NCBI RefSeq assembly: GCF_900078315.1
Contig: NZ_FKBS01000017.1
Location: forward strand, 117,649-181,648
DNA length: 64,000 nucleotides
Reading direction: 5' to 3'
From: Bordetella ansorpii
GTDB lineage: Bacteria > Pseudomonadota > Gammaproteobacteria > Burkholderiales > Burkholderiaceae_B
This document shows, one piece after another, positions 16,131-24,647 of the stretch (the stretch's first letter is position 1; every line of letters begins with the position of its first letter). The translations under genes and the position numbers were made by a program. The notes below the pieces were generated by a model. That model saw only the letters and a program-made list of their open reading frames with translations. It had not been told where the DNA came from and did not search any database.

Positions 16131-16598
16131 ATGGCCGAAATCGAAAACGCCCCGGATGCCGCGCGCCGCGGCTGGATGCGCGTGCTGGCGCTGGCCGACA
16201 CCGCCGAACTGGACCGCGCCTTTGCCGCGCTGGGCCCCTTGCCCGCCCGGCGCTGGCTGCGCAAGCCCGAGACCGGCATGGCCATGGTGCGCGCCCGCAG
16301 CGGCGGCACCGGCGCCCAGTTCAACCTGGGCGAAATCACCGTCACCCGCTGCGCCGTGGCCCTGGGCGACGAGGACGGCGTGATGGGCGTGGCCTATGTG
16401 CGCGGCCGCGCCATCCGGCATGCCGAACAGGCGGCGGTGGCCGACGCGCTGTTGCAAATGCCGCACTGGCGCCAGCGCGTGCAGGCCGAATTGATAGACC
16501 CCTTGGCCCGCGCCCATGCCGAGCGCCGCGCCGCGCGCGCCAGCCTGGCCGCGCAGACCAAGGTCGACTTTTTCACCCTGGTCCGGGGAGAAGACTGA
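16131..16598 (+). CDS. phnG: C-P lyase core subunit PhnG
   Basis: 155 residues, the normal size for PhnG, starting with a typical GWMRVLALADTAEL segment and containing QFNLGEITVTRC and a C-terminal KVDFFTLVRGED. PhnG is part of the PhnGHIJ core that, with PhnI, joins ATP and phosphonate to make ribose 1-phosphonate 5-triphosphate. AGAGGAAA lies before the ATG. Its stop overlaps the phnH start (TGATG). First gene of a tightly packed seven-gene unit. Confidence 0.96.
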   Translation: MAEIENAPDAARRGWMRVLALADTAELDRAFAALGPLPARRWLRKPETGMAMVRARSGGTGAQFNLGEITVTRCAVALGDEDGVMGVAYVRGRAIRHAEQAAVADALLQMPHWRQRVQAELIDPLARAHAERRAARASLAAQTKVDFFTLVRGED

Positions 16599-17203
16599 TG
16601 AGTACCCTCGCCTCCACGCCGGCCGCCATGCTGCCGGGTTTCGATGATCCCGTCGCCGGCGCGCAGGCCGTGTTCCGCGGCGTGCTGCACGCGCTGTCGC
16701 ATCCCGGCCGCGTGGTCGAACTGGATGCGCCTTGCGGCGTGCCGGCTGGCCTGTCGCCCGCCATGACCGCAGTGCTGCTGACGCTGGCCGACGGCGACGC
16801 GCCGCTGTGGCTGCCGCCCGGCGTCAGCGGCGACGTGGCGCGCTTCCTGCGCTTCCATACCGGCAGCCGCGTCATGGGCCGGCCAGGCACGGCGGTGTTC
16901 GTCGCCATCCCGGCGGGACTGGAAATGCCCGGTATGGCCGACCTGCACCCGGGCGACCCGGCCTACCCCGACCGTTCGGCCACGGTGGTGCTGGAAGTGC
17001 AGTCGCTGCGTGACGGGTTCGCCTACGAACTCAGCGGCCCTGGCATCCAGGACAGGCAGGCCTTGCGCGTGCGCGGCCTGCCGGCCGGTTTCGTCGCCCA
17101 GTGGCAGGCCAACCACCAGCGTTTCCCGCTGGGCGTGGACGTGCTGCTGACCTGCGGCAACCTGCTGTGCGGCCTGCCGCGCACCTGCCGTATGGAGGCA
17201 TAG
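16598..17203 (+). CDS. phnH: C-P lyase core subunit PhnH
   Basis: 201 residues of the PhnH family, a dimeric PLP-transferase-like fold without PLP. The conserved opening region PGFDDPVAGAQAVFRGVLHALSHPG and the acidic-Pro motif ADLHPGDPAYPDRSATVV are clear. It is a structural core subunit of the C-P lyase complex in the cytosol. It overlaps phnG by one base and precedes phnI by 4 bp, so all three are translationally coupled. Confidence 0.96.
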   Translation: MSTLASTPAAMLPGFDDPVAGAQAVFRGVLHALSHPGRVVELDAPCGVPAGLSPAMTAVLLTLADGDAPLWLPPGVSGDVARFLRFHTGSRVMGRPGTAVFVAIPAGLEMPGMADLHPGDPAYPDRSATVVLEVQSLRDGFAYELSGPGIQDRQALRVRGLPAGFVAQWQANHQRFPLGVDVLLTCGNLLCGLPRTCRMEA

Positions 17204-17207
17204 GGCC

Positions 17208-18332
17208 ATGTATGTCGCCGTCAAAGGTGGCGAACGCGCCATCCTCAACTCCTACCGCCTGCTCGACCAGTACCGGCGCGGCGATACCGCCCTGCCCGAG
17301 CTGACCCTGGCGCAGATCCAGCAGCAGTTGCCGCTGGCCGTCTCGCGCGTCATGGCCGAGGGCGCCCTGTACGATCCGCACCTGGCCGCGCTGGCCATCA
17401 AGCAGGCGGCGGGCGATACGCTGGAAGCGATCTTCCTGTTGCGCGCCTACCGCACCACGCTGCCGCGCCTGGGCTACACCGAGGCCATCGATACCGGCAG
17501 CATGCAGTTGCAGCGCCGCATCTCGTCGACCTTCAAGGACGTGCCGGGTGGCCAGATGCTGGGCCCGACCTACGACTACACGCAGCGCCTGCTGGATTTC
17601 AGCCTGGAAGAACCCGGCGCGGCCGATCCGCTGCCCGCGGGCGAACCCATCGAGCAAGCCCCCACGCCGCGCGTGACCGACCTGCTGCAGCGGGACGCCC
17701 TGATCGACAGCGACGCGCCGCCGGCCGGCGACCCCGCGCCCTTCGACCTGACGCGCCAGCCGCTGACCTTTCCCGCCGACCGCCCCGCGCGGCTGCAGAA
17801 CCTGGCGCGCGCCGACGAAGGGTTCCTGCTGTCCATGGGCTATTCCACGCAGCGCGGCTACGGCAACACCCACCCCTTCGCCGCCGAGATCCGCTACGGC
17901 ACGCTCGAGGTGGAGATGATTCTGGAAGAGCTGGACGCGCCCGTGGTGATCGGCGAGATCGACGTCACCGAATGCCAGATGGTCAGCCAGTTCGCCGGCA
18001 CGGCGCAGGAAGGCCCGAAGTTCACGCGCGGCTACGGCCTGACCTTCGGCTATGGCGAGCGCAAGGCCATGTCGATGGCGCTGGTGGACCGCGCGCTGCG
18101 CGCCGCCGAACTGGGCGAACCCGCGCAGTCGCCGGCCAACGACCAGGAGTTCGTGCTGTACCACAGCGACAACGTCGAGGCCTCCGGCTTCGTCCAGCAC
18201 CTGAAACTGCCGCACTACGTCGACTTCCAGGCCAATCTGGAGCTGCTGCGGCGCCTGCGCGCCGAGCACGATCAGGCCAAAACCGCATCGCAGCAACCGC
18301 CGGCCGACGCCGGCACGGAGGCCCAGGCATGA
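17208..18332 (+). CDS. phnI: C-P lyase subunit PhnI (nucleosidase/phosphonate transfer)
   Basis: 374 residues, slightly longer than the ~354 of E. coli PhnI. It opens MYVAVKGGERAILNSYRLL and contains the conserved FSLEEPGAADPLPAGEPIEQ and GYSTQRGYGNTHPFAAEIR segments. PhnI with G, H and L replaces the adenine of ATP by the phosphonate, giving ribose 1-phosphonate 5-triphosphate. The C-terminal ~25 residues are a low-complexity Gln/Ala tail. Its stop overlaps the phnJ ATG by four bases. Confidence 0.96.
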   Translation: MYVAVKGGERAILNSYRLLDQYRRGDTALPELTLAQIQQQLPLAVSRVMAEGALYDPHLAALAIKQAAGDTLEAIFLLRAYRTTLPRLGYTEAIDTGSMQLQRRISSTFKDVPGGQMLGPTYDYTQRLLDFSLEEPGAADPLPAGEPIEQAPTPRVTDLLQRDALIDSDAPPAGDPAPFDLTRQPLTFPADRPARLQNLARADEGFLLSMGYSTQRGYGNTHPFAAEIRYGTLEVEMILEELDAPVVIGEIDVTECQMVSQFAGTAQEGPKFTRGYGLTFGYGERKAMSMALVDRALRAAELGEPAQSPANDQEFVLYHSDNVEASGFVQHLKLPHYVDFQANLELLRRLRAEHDQAKTASQQPPADAGTEAQA

Positions 18333-19201
18333 ACGCGACATCCCCCCTTCCCGAGCGCGATCCCCACTACAACTTCGGCTACCTGGACGAATCCACCAAG
18401 CGCATGCTGCGCCGTGCGCTGCTCAAGGCGGTGGCCATCCCGGGCTACCAGGTGCCTTTCGGCAGCCGCGAGATGCCGCTGCCCTATGGCTGGGGCACGG
18501 GCGGCATCCAGGTGACCGCCTCGATCATCGGCCACGACGACGTGCTCAAGGTGATCGACCAGGGCTCGGACGACACCACCAACGCCATCAACATCCGCCG
18601 CTTCTTCGGCCGGGTGACGGGCGTGCGGACCACCGAATCGACGCGCGAGGCCACCATCATCCAGACCCGCCACCGCGTGCCCGAGACGCCGCTGTCCGAA
18701 GGCCAGGTGATGGTCTTCCAGGTGCCGATCTCCGAGCCGCTGCGCTGGCTCGAACCCAGCGAGGTCGAGACGCGCACCATGCACTCGCTGGCCGAGTACG
18801 GCGCCATGCACGTGCGGCTGTACGAGGACATCGCGCGCTACGGGCACATCGCCACCACCTACGACTACCCGGTCACCGTGAACGGACGCTACATGATGCG
18901 GCCCTCGCCCATCCCCAAGTTCGACAATCCCAAGCTGGACATGAACCCCGCGCTGATGCTGTTCGGCGCCGGCCGCGAGAAGCGCGTGTACGCCGTGCCG
19001 CCCTACACCCGCGTGGCCAGCCTCGATTTCGAGGACCATCCGTTCACCATCGAGAAATGGTCGGAAAGCTGCGCGCTGTGCGGCTCGCACGACAGCTTCC
19101 TGGACGAGATCATCCTGGACGACCAGGGATCGCGCCGCTTCGTGTGCTCGGACACCGAGTACTGCGGACAACGCCGGCAATCGGCCACGGAGGCATCGTG
19201 A
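18329..19201 (+). CDS. phnJ: Radical SAM C-P lyase catalytic subunit PhnJ
   Basis: 290 residues. The four essential cysteines are all present with the same spacing as in E. coli PhnJ: C248, C251, C273 (iron-sulfur cluster) and C279 (thiyl radical residue), in CALCGSHDSFLDE and FVCSDTEYC. PhnJ cleaves the C-P bond of ribose 1-phosphonate 5-phosphate, releasing the alkane and 5-phosphoribosyl 1,2-cyclic phosphate. The start at 18329 overlaps the phnI stop (ATGA), and its stop overlaps phnK (TGATG). Nothing suggests loss of function. Confidence 0.98.
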   Translation: MNATSPLPERDPHYNFGYLDESTKRMLRRALLKAVAIPGYQVPFGSREMPLPYGWGTGGIQVTASIIGHDDVLKVIDQGSDDTTNAINIRRFFGRVTGVRTTESTREATIIQTRHRVPETPLSEGQVMVFQVPISEPLRWLEPSEVETRTMHSLAEYGAMHVRLYEDIARYGHIATTYDYPVTVNGRYMMRPSPIPKFDNPKLDMNPALMLFGAGREKRVYAVPPYTRVASLDFEDHPFTIEKWSESCALCGSHDSFLDEIILDDQGSRRFVCSDTEYCGQRRQSATEAS

Positions 19202-19977
19202 TGGAGCAACGCGCCCTGCTGTCGGTGCGCAATCTGACGCGCACCTGGGACGGCGTGCATGGCTGCCGCGACGTCAGCTTCGATCTGTACCCGGGCGAAG
19301 TGCTGTGCGTGGTGGGGGAATCCGGCTCGGGCAAGAGCACGTTGCTGCAGGCGCTGTCCTGGCAGGTCGAGCCCGAGGCCGGCAGCATCTGGTATGACGT
19401 GGACAGCCAAGGCCTGGTGAACCTGGCGAACCTGTCGGGCGCGCGGCGCCGGCTGCTGTCGCGCACCGACTGGGGCTTCGTGCGCCAGCATGCGCGCGAC
19501 GGGCTGCGCATGCAGGTCAGCGCGGGCGCCAACATCGCCGAGCGCCTGATGGCCGTGGGCCAGCGCCACTACGGCTCGCTGCGCGGCACGGCCGCCAGTT
19601 GGCTGGCCAAGATGGAGATCGATGCGAACCGCCTGGACGAGGCCCCCGCCGCGTTCTCGGGCGGCATGCAGCAGCGCCTGCAGATCGCCCGCAACCTGGT
19701 CACGCATCCGCGCATGGTGCTGATGGACGAACCCACCGCCTCGCTGGACGTGTCGGTGCAGGCGCGCCTGCTGGACCTGCTGCGCCAGCTGGTGACGGAC
19801 CTGCGGCTGGCCGCGGTGATCGTCACGCACGACCTGGCCGTGGCGCGCCTGCTGGCGCAGCGCACGCTGGTGATGCGCGGCGGCAACGTAGTCGAGAGCG
19901 GGCTGACCGACCAGATCCTGGACGATCCGCAGCATCCCTATACGCAATTGCTGGTCTCTTCCATCCTGCAGAGCTGA
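19201..19977 (+). CDS. phnK: C-P lyase-associated ABC ATPase PhnK
   Basis: 258 residues from the ATG at 19201, which overlaps the phnJ stop. ABC ATPase motifs: Walker A GESGSGKST (39-47), signature FSGGMQQRLQ, Walker B MVLMDEPTASLD. PhnK is related to oligopeptide ATPases but binds the PhnGHIJ core rather than a membrane channel, where it drives conformational change. Neighbours and the 2-bp gap to phnL show it belongs to the same transcript. Confidence 0.96.
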   Translation: MEQRALLSVRNLTRTWDGVHGCRDVSFDLYPGEVLCVVGESGSGKSTLLQALSWQVEPEAGSIWYDVDSQGLVNLANLSGARRRLLSRTDWGFVRQHARDGLRMQVSAGANIAERLMAVGQRHYGSLRGTAASWLAKMEIDANRLDEAPAAFSGGMQQRLQIARNLVTHPRMVLMDEPTASLDVSVQARLLDLLRQLVTDLRLAAVIVTHDLAVARLLAQRTLVMRGGNVVESGLTDQILDDPQHPYTQLLVSSILQS

Positions 19978-19979
19978 GC

Positions 19980-20702
19980 ATGACGACCCGAGAATCCATG
20001 ATCGAAGTGCGCGGCCTGCGCAAGCTGTTCACCCTGCACAACCAGGGCGGCATCCGCCTGCCGGTGCTCGACGAGATCAGCTTCGACGCCGCGGGCGGCG
20101 ACTGCCTGGTGTTGTCCGGCCCCTCGGGCGCGGGCAAGAGCACGCTGCTGCGCTGCCTGTACGGCAACTATCTGGCGACGGCGGGCAGCATCCGCATCCG
20201 CAGCCACGGCCGTTCGCACTGGACCGTCCTGACCGGCGCCAGCGAACAGGACATCCTGGCGCTGCGGCGCGATACGGTGGCCTACGTCAGCCAGTTCCTG
20301 CGCGTGATTCCGCGCGTCACGACGCTGGACGTGGTGGCCGAGCCGCTGCGCCAGCGTGGCGTTTCGGCCGAAGAGGCCCGCGAGCGCGCCGCGCACCTGC
20401 TGGCGCGCCTGAACGTGCCCGAACGGCTGTGGTCGCTGGCGCCCGCCACCTTCTCGGGCGGCGAGCAGCAGCGCGTCAACATTGCGCGCGGCTTCATCGG
20501 TGGGCATCCCGTACTGCTGCTGGACGAACCCACGGCCTCGCTGGACGCCGGCAACCGCGCCGTGGTGGTCGAGCTGATCCAGGAGGCCCTGTCGGCCGGG
20601 CGCTGCCTGGTCGGCATCTTCCACGACGAGGCGGTGCGCGACGCGGTCGCCACGCGCCTGCTGCCCCTGCATGCCGCCACGCCCGCGGCCCTGATGGAAT
20701 AA
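19980..20702 (+). CDS. phnL: C-P lyase-associated ABC ATPase PhnL
   Basis: 240 residues with Walker A GPSGAGKST (47-55), signature FSGGEQQRVN and Walker B VLLLDEPTASLD. PhnL is needed with PhnGHI for the nucleoside exchange step. Start at 19980, two bases after the phnK stop; an internal ATG at 19998 would also keep the whole domain. Followed 5 bp later by the second phnM. Confidence 0.96.
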   Translation: MTTRESMIEVRGLRKLFTLHNQGGIRLPVLDEISFDAAGGDCLVLSGPSGAGKSTLLRCLYGNYLATAGSIRIRSHGRSHWTVLTGASEQDILALRRDTVAYVSQFLRVIPRVTTLDVVAEPLRQRGVSAEEARERAAHLLARLNVPERLWSLAPATFSGGEQQRVNIARGFIGGHPVLLLDEPTASLDAGNRAVVVELIQEALSAGRCLVGIFHDEAVRDAVATRLLPLHAATPAALME

Positions 20703-20707
20703 AGGCC

Positions 20708-21898
20708 ATGTCCGCCACCTACCTGACCCACGCCCGCATCGTCATGCCCGACCGCGTGATCGAGCGCGGCGCCCTGCTGATCGAAGACGGCCTCATCGCG
20801 GCGATCGAGCCGGAGGGCGCGCCGCATGGCGTGCAGACCATCGACCTGGACGGCCAGACGCTGCTCCCCGGCCTGATCGACCTGCACTGCGATGCCATCG
20901 AGAAAGAAGCCGAACCGCGCTCGCGGGTGCAGTTCCCGATGGACTTCGCGGTGGCGCAGGTGGACCGCCGCAATGCGGCGGCCGGCATCACCACGCCCTA
21001 TCACGCGCTGTCGTTCGCCAACAATGAATGGGGCGTGCGCAACAACCTGACGGCCGCCCAGCTGGTGCGCACGATCCGCGATTTTCGCGGACAAGGCCTG
21101 GTCGACAACCGGGTGCACTGCCGTTACGAGATCACCGATCCGCAGGCCATGGAGGTGCTGGCGGCGCTGATCGACGAAGGCGCGGTGGACCTGCTGTCGG
21201 TGATGGACCATTCGCCCGGCCAGGGCCAGTTCAAGACCATGGAGGCCTACCTGCAGTACATGATGGGCAATCACGGCATGGACCGCGTGCAGGCCGAGGC
21301 GGCCGCCGAGACCAAGCTGCGCGCGGCAACCGGCGCCGGCGCGCGGGTGGAAAAGCTGGTGGCGCACGCGCAGCGCGCCGGCGTGCCGACAGCCAGCCAC
21401 GACGACGACTCGGTGCACCGCATCGCGACGATGCGAAACCTGGGCGTGACGATCAGCGAGTTTCCCATCACGCTGGATACGGCCAAGGCGGCGGTGTCGT
21501 GCGGACTGGCGACCATCATGGGCGCGCCGAATATCCTGCGCGGCGGCAGCCAGAGCGGTTCGATGCGGGCCATCGACGCGATCCGCGCCGGGGTGGCCAC
21601 CTGCCTGTGCTCGGATTACCAGCCGTCCGCGCTGATCGCGGCGGTGTACCTGGCGGTGGCCCAGGCGGGGTTGTCATGGCCGCAGGCGGTGGCGCTGGCA
21701 ACGTCGAATCCCGCGCAGGCATGCGGGTTGAACGATCGCGGCCGCATCGCCGAGGGCTTGCGCGCCGACCTGATCGCCGTGACGCAGGTGGCCGGCATGC
21801 CCTTGGTCAGCCGGACCTGGTCGCAAGGACGGCTGGTGTTCGCCACGCAGTATCCGGGGGGATCGGGCCCCGCCCGGGCACACGCCATCGCCGCCTGA
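20708..21898 (+). CDS. phnM: Alpha-D-ribose 1-methylphosphonate 5-triphosphate diphosphatase PhnM (canonical copy, PhnM2)
   Basis: 396 residues. It keeps all recognisable PhnM segments: GLIDLHCDAIEKE (metal HxD), SVMDHSPGQGQF, ASHDDDSVH, GAPNILRGGSQSG and LCSDYQPSALI, matching the E. coli protein closely at these points. It hydrolyses the triphosphate of ribose 1-phosphonate to the 5-phosphate and diphosphate before PhnJ acts. It is the last gene of the phnG unit. The other phnM-like gene at 13864-15057 lacks the HSPGQ segment, so this is the better candidate for the known reaction. Confidence 0.95.
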   Translation: MSATYLTHARIVMPDRVIERGALLIEDGLIAAIEPEGAPHGVQTIDLDGQTLLPGLIDLHCDAIEKEAEPRSRVQFPMDFAVAQVDRRNAAAGITTPYHALSFANNEWGVRNNLTAAQLVRTIRDFRGQGLVDNRVHCRYEITDPQAMEVLAALIDEGAVDLLSVMDHSPGQGQFKTMEAYLQYMMGNHGMDRVQAEAAAETKLRAATGAGARVEKLVAHAQRAGVPTASHDDDSVHRIATMRNLGVTISEFPITLDTAKAAVSCGLATIMGAPNILRGGSQSGSMRAIDAIRAGVATCLCSDYQPSALIAAVYLAVAQAGLSWPQAVALATSNPAQACGLNDRGRIAEGLRADLIAVTQVAGMPLVSRTWSQGRLVFATQYPGGSGPARAHAIAA

Positions 21899-21922
21899 GC
21901 TTGCCACGGTATTGGGAAAAAT

Positions 21923-21940
21923 ATATGATGAATATCATAT
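21923..21940. promoter_or_regulatory. Operator ATATGAT-N4-ATCATAT before the TetR gene
   Basis: An interrupted perfect palindrome in an AT-rich patch, 19 bp before the TetR start at 21959. The same half-sites with the same 4-bp spacing occur before the SDR gene at 22647-22670. This supports autoregulation by the TetR protein and control of the SDR gene. Confidence 0.75.
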
Positions 21941-21958
21941 TAAATACCGAAGCCGTCC

Positions 21959-22597
21959 ATGGCACCTGCTGCGTCCACGCGCCCACCGCACCTCCCTGAC
22001 AAGAAGCAGGCGACTCACGACCGCATCCTGGCCGCCGCGTCACGCACCCTGCGGCGGCGCGGCCTGGACAAGGTGGGCGTCGCGGAGGTCATGACGGAAG
22101 CGGGCCTGACGCATGGCGGCTTCTATGCGCACTTCGCCTCGCGCGAGGCGCTGCTGGCCGAAGCGCTGGAGTGTGCGCGGCGCGATATGGCGCAGGTGCT
22201 GGCGCAGCGCATCGCCCTGCAGCGGCAACGCGGCGCAAGCGCGTTCCGGGCGCTGGTGCAAGCCTATCTGGCCGACGCGAACCTTCCTGCCTTCGAAACG
22301 GCCTGCCCCGTATCGGCCCTGGCGTCGGACCTGGCGCGCTGCGCGCATGCGGCGGATGACGCCGCGCCCGGCGCGCTGCAGGCGGCGGCGCGCGCACTCG
22401 TGTCGCACCTTATCGCCGGGGTGCGCGATGCCTTGCCCCCGATCCATCGCCAAGCCGCACCGGCGGTCGCCGGCATGCTCGTCGGCGCCTTGCAACTGGC
22501 ACGAACACTCGGCGATGGCCCGCAAGCGCAGGCCGTCCTGGCAGCGGCCCGCACCGCGCTACTGAACCAATACGATCCGGGCCCAGGCAACGCCTGA
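21959..22597 (+). CDS. TetR/AcrR family transcriptional regulator
   Basis: 212 residues. The DNA-binding domain is at about residues 16-65 (THDRILAAASRTLRRRGLDKVGVAEVM, then GLTHGGFYAHFASREALL); the HGGFYAHF helix marks the subgroup related to YcdC/NemR-like regulators. The C-terminal domain is variable. It is followed 89 bp later by an SDR oxidoreductase in the same direction, and both genes have the same palindromic operator. Likely a repressor of the SDR gene responding to a small electrophile or carbonyl; the ligand is a guess. Confidence 0.92.
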   Translation: MAPAASTRPPHLPDKKQATHDRILAAASRTLRRRGLDKVGVAEVMTEAGLTHGGFYAHFASREALLAEALECARRDMAQVLAQRIALQRQRGASAFRALVQAYLADANLPAFETACPVSALASDLARCAHAADDAAPGALQAAARALVSHLIAGVRDALPPIHRQAAPAVAGMLVGALQLARTLGDGPQAQAVLAAARTALLNQYDPGPGNA

Positions 22598-22646
22598 CGC
22601 CCCAGACGCGTGGCAGCCCACAAGGCGCCGCGCATTTTTTTGACCA

Positions 22647-22670
22647 TTAATATGATGGCCATCATATTAA
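22647..22670. promoter_or_regulatory. Perfect 24-bp palindrome before the SDR gene
   Basis: TTAATATGATGG is followed directly by its reverse complement. The core ATATGAT-N4-ATCATAT is the same as before the upstream TetR gene. It ends 16 bp before the SDR start, overlapping where transcription would begin, so bound regulator would repress. Confidence 0.8.
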
Positions 22671-22686
22671 AAACAAGGAGTTCCTC

Positions 22687-23391
22687 ATGAAAATCCAGGA
22701 CGCCATCGTTCTCGTCACCGGCGCCAATCGCGGCATCGGCGCTGCCTTCACGCGGGCGCTGCTTGCACGGGGCGCAGGAAAGGTCTATGCGGCGGCACGC
22801 AACCCCGCCAGCGTCGTTCAGGCGGGCGTGACGCCGGTGCGGCTCGATGTCACGCAGGCCGATGACGCCGCGGCCCTCGCGGCGCAATGCGGCGATGTCA
22901 CGCTGGTCATCAACAATGCCGGCATCGCCCGGGAAGGCGCTTTCCTCGCGGCCGCCATGGACGACATCCGTGAGCAGATGGAGACCAACTTCTTCGGCAT
23001 GCTGCGGGTCAGCCAGGCGTTCGCGCCGGTGCTGGCCGCCCATGGCGGCGGCGCCCTGCTCAACGTGCTGTCGGTGGCGTCGTGGATCAACCGGCCCCAA
23101 CTGGCGGGCTATGGGGCGACGAAGTCGGCGGCCTGGGCGCTGACCAACGGGCTGCGCCACGAATTGCAGGCCCAGGGCACCCAGGTGCTGGGCCTGCACA
23201 TGGGCTTCGTCGACACCGACCTGACCCGGGGGCTGGACGTGCCCAAGCAGTCCGCCGACGCCGTGGTCGCGGCCGCGCTCGATGCGCTGGAGGCCGGGGC
23301 GAGCGAGGTCATGGCCGATGAACTGACCCGCATGGTCAAGGCAGGTCTTTCGGCCGATCCGGCCAGCTACATGCCGCCGCCGCAGGGCTGA
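22687..23391 (+). CDS. Short-chain dehydrogenase/reductase (SDR), classical type
   Basis: 234 residues. Rossmann motif TGANRGIG (11-18), NNAGIA structural motif, catalytic Ser in LSVASWINRP and YGATK (Tyr-x3-Lys). It should oxidise or reduce an alcohol/carbonyl with NAD(P)H in the cytosol. AAGGAG lies just before the ATG. It is controlled by the preceding TetR gene through the shared palindrome. Substrate is not deducible. Confidence 0.92.
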   Translation: MKIQDAIVLVTGANRGIGAAFTRALLARGAGKVYAAARNPASVVQAGVTPVRLDVTQADDAAALAAQCGDVTLVINNAGIAREGAFLAAAMDDIREQMETNFFGMLRVSQAFAPVLAAHGGGALLNVLSVASWINRPQLAGYGATKSAAWALTNGLRHELQAQGTQVLGLHMGFVDTDLTRGLDVPKQSADAVVAAALDALEAGASEVMADELTRMVKAGLSADPASYMPPPQG

Positions 23392-23549
23392 GAGACCCTG
23401 GTTCCAGACTTCGCTCGCCCATGGCCGACCCCGCAGTGAGCGGTCCATAGGCGAACGCGGCAGTCTTTGGACGGGCCGGACACCCGTCTGGCGTCGCCGA
23501 GCACGGACCTGAACGGGCAGCACGGTCAATAACCGCGCCGCAGGGAACG

Positions 23550-23712
23550 GTGCTCGGCATACGCGAAGGCGGCAAGGCAGATATGATGATCAATGACTGG
23601 CAACCGCGTATCGAAGTCGATCCCGAAACCCACCGCGTCCTCGCCGACGGCCAGTTGCTGATATGCGAACCGGCGCGGGTGCTGCTCCATGGCGCAGCGC
23701 TATTTCCTGTTC
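23550..23712 (+). pseudogene. ureC: Remnant of urease alpha subunit (ureC) 3' end, frameshifted
   Basis: Translation from about 23571 gives GGKADM, then [20 protein letters not shown] and CEPARVL, the conserved extreme C-terminus of UreC. The family then ends PMAQRYFLF; here MAQRYFLF is present but in another frame (23689-23712), so one or more bases are lost around 23684-23688. The UreC stop codon is also gone (CAG where TAG would fit). Everything upstream of the last ~45 codons of ureC, and ureA/B/D, is missing. This shows a deletion and decay of a urease operon. The ~180 bp between the SDR stop and this remnant hold nothing else recognisable. Confidence 0.85.
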
Positions 23713-23718
23713 CAGAAA

Positions 23719-24495
23719 ATGATCCGTATCGAAAAAGTCCTTGGTGACGAATCCAGCATCGCGGCGCCGCTGCGCCGCCGCGCCGCCGCCCTGACGCTGG
23801 CCTATGAACACCGCTGCCGCAGCCGCCTGGATGTCACGCTGGACGATGGCCGCGAGGCCGCCCTGTCTCTGCCGCCAGACACGCTCCTGCGCGACGGCGC
23901 CATCCTGATCGCCACGGACGGCACCCTGGTACGCGTGGCGGCGGCGCAGCAGCCGGTGCTGCGCGTCACCAGCCCCGATCCGCTGCTGCTGGCGCGCGCG
24001 GCCTATCAGCTGGGTAAACGGCACACGCCGGTACAGGTGCAAGCGGATGCGCTGTATCTGGAGGACGCACCGGCGCTGCGCGACCTGCTCAGGCGCTTAG
24101 GCGTGCGGGTGGAAGAGGCGCAGGTCGCATTCGAGCCGGAGCCGGACGCCGACCTCGGCGGACACGGGCATGGGCACGATCATGCCCATGAAGGACACGT
24201 GCACGGACCGCAGTGCGGCCATGGGCATGGGCACGACCACACGCATGCCCACGAAAAGCACGTGCATGGGCCGGGGTGCGGTCACGACCACGGCCACGAT
24301 CACCCGCAGCATGTGCACGGCCCCGGCTGCGGACACGATCACGGCCATGAGCACTCTCACGACCACTCGCACGGCCATGACGATCATGTCCACGGGCACG
24401 ATCACAAGCCTGCGCAGGCCCACGATCACAGGCATGACCACGTCCATGCCCACGAGCATGGCAATGACCCCAAGCACGATCACCGCCGCAAATAA
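23719..24495 (+). CDS. ureE: Urease accessory nickel chaperone UreE with long His-rich tail (orphan)
   Basis: 258 residues from the ATG at 23719; an upstream ATG at 23689 would only add the ureC tail peptide. Residues 1-145 are a normal UreE: N-terminal domain, then [10 protein letters not shown] with the metal-binding His102. From about residue 149 the tail has about 40 His in about 110 residues, with three repeats built on HVHGPxCGHxHGHxH. UreE carries Ni2+ to urease. No intact urease or ureF/G gene is in the window and a broken ureC end lies directly upstream. It may survive as a nickel or zinc store, or serve a urease elsewhere. Confidence 0.92.
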   Translation: MIRIEKVLGDESSIAAPLRRRAAALTLAYEHRCRSRLDVTLDDGREAALSLPPDTLLRDGAILIATDGTLVRVAAAQQPVLRVTSPDPLLLARAAYQLGKRHTPVQVQADALYLEDAPALRDLLRRLGVRVEEAQVAFEPEPDADLGGHGHGHDHAHEGHVHGPQCGHGHGHDHTHAHEKHVHGPGCGHDHGHDHPQHVHGPGCGHDHGHEHSHDHSHGHDDHVHGHDHKPAQAHDHRHDHVHAHEHGNDPKHDHRRK

Positions 24496-24558
24496 TCCTG
24501 CCTTACCGCAACGCCGCCCCTGCTGCCTGCACAGGCAAGTTCCAGCAGGCCTTGCCAG

Positions 24559-24585
24559 CAAAGCCAGGCTGCACGGCTGGCTTTG
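24559..24585 (+). terminator. Hairpin downstream of ureE, possible weak terminator
   Basis: CAAAGCCA (24559-24566) pairs with TGGCTTTG (24578-24585) around an 11-base loop. No T-run follows. It lies 63 bp after the ureE stop, in the gap before a convergent small gene; a second small stem TGCCTG-CA-CAGGCA is at 24524-24537. Nothing else is seen between 24496 and 24647. Confidence 0.35.
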
Positions 24586-24647
24586 AAATCGCGAGGCTCG
24601 CGGCCTGGCGCCGACGCATGAAGCGGGGCGTCAGGCCGCGGCAACGG

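Noticed and set aside
24160-24490. Repetitive sequence resembling a tandem repeat or CRISPR array
   Set aside because: The repeats encode the His-rich tail of UreE in frame, with no spacers of constant length and no cas genes.
24559-24585. A strong terminator after ureE
   Set aside because: The stem is short and lacks a T-run, so it is listed only as a weak candidate.
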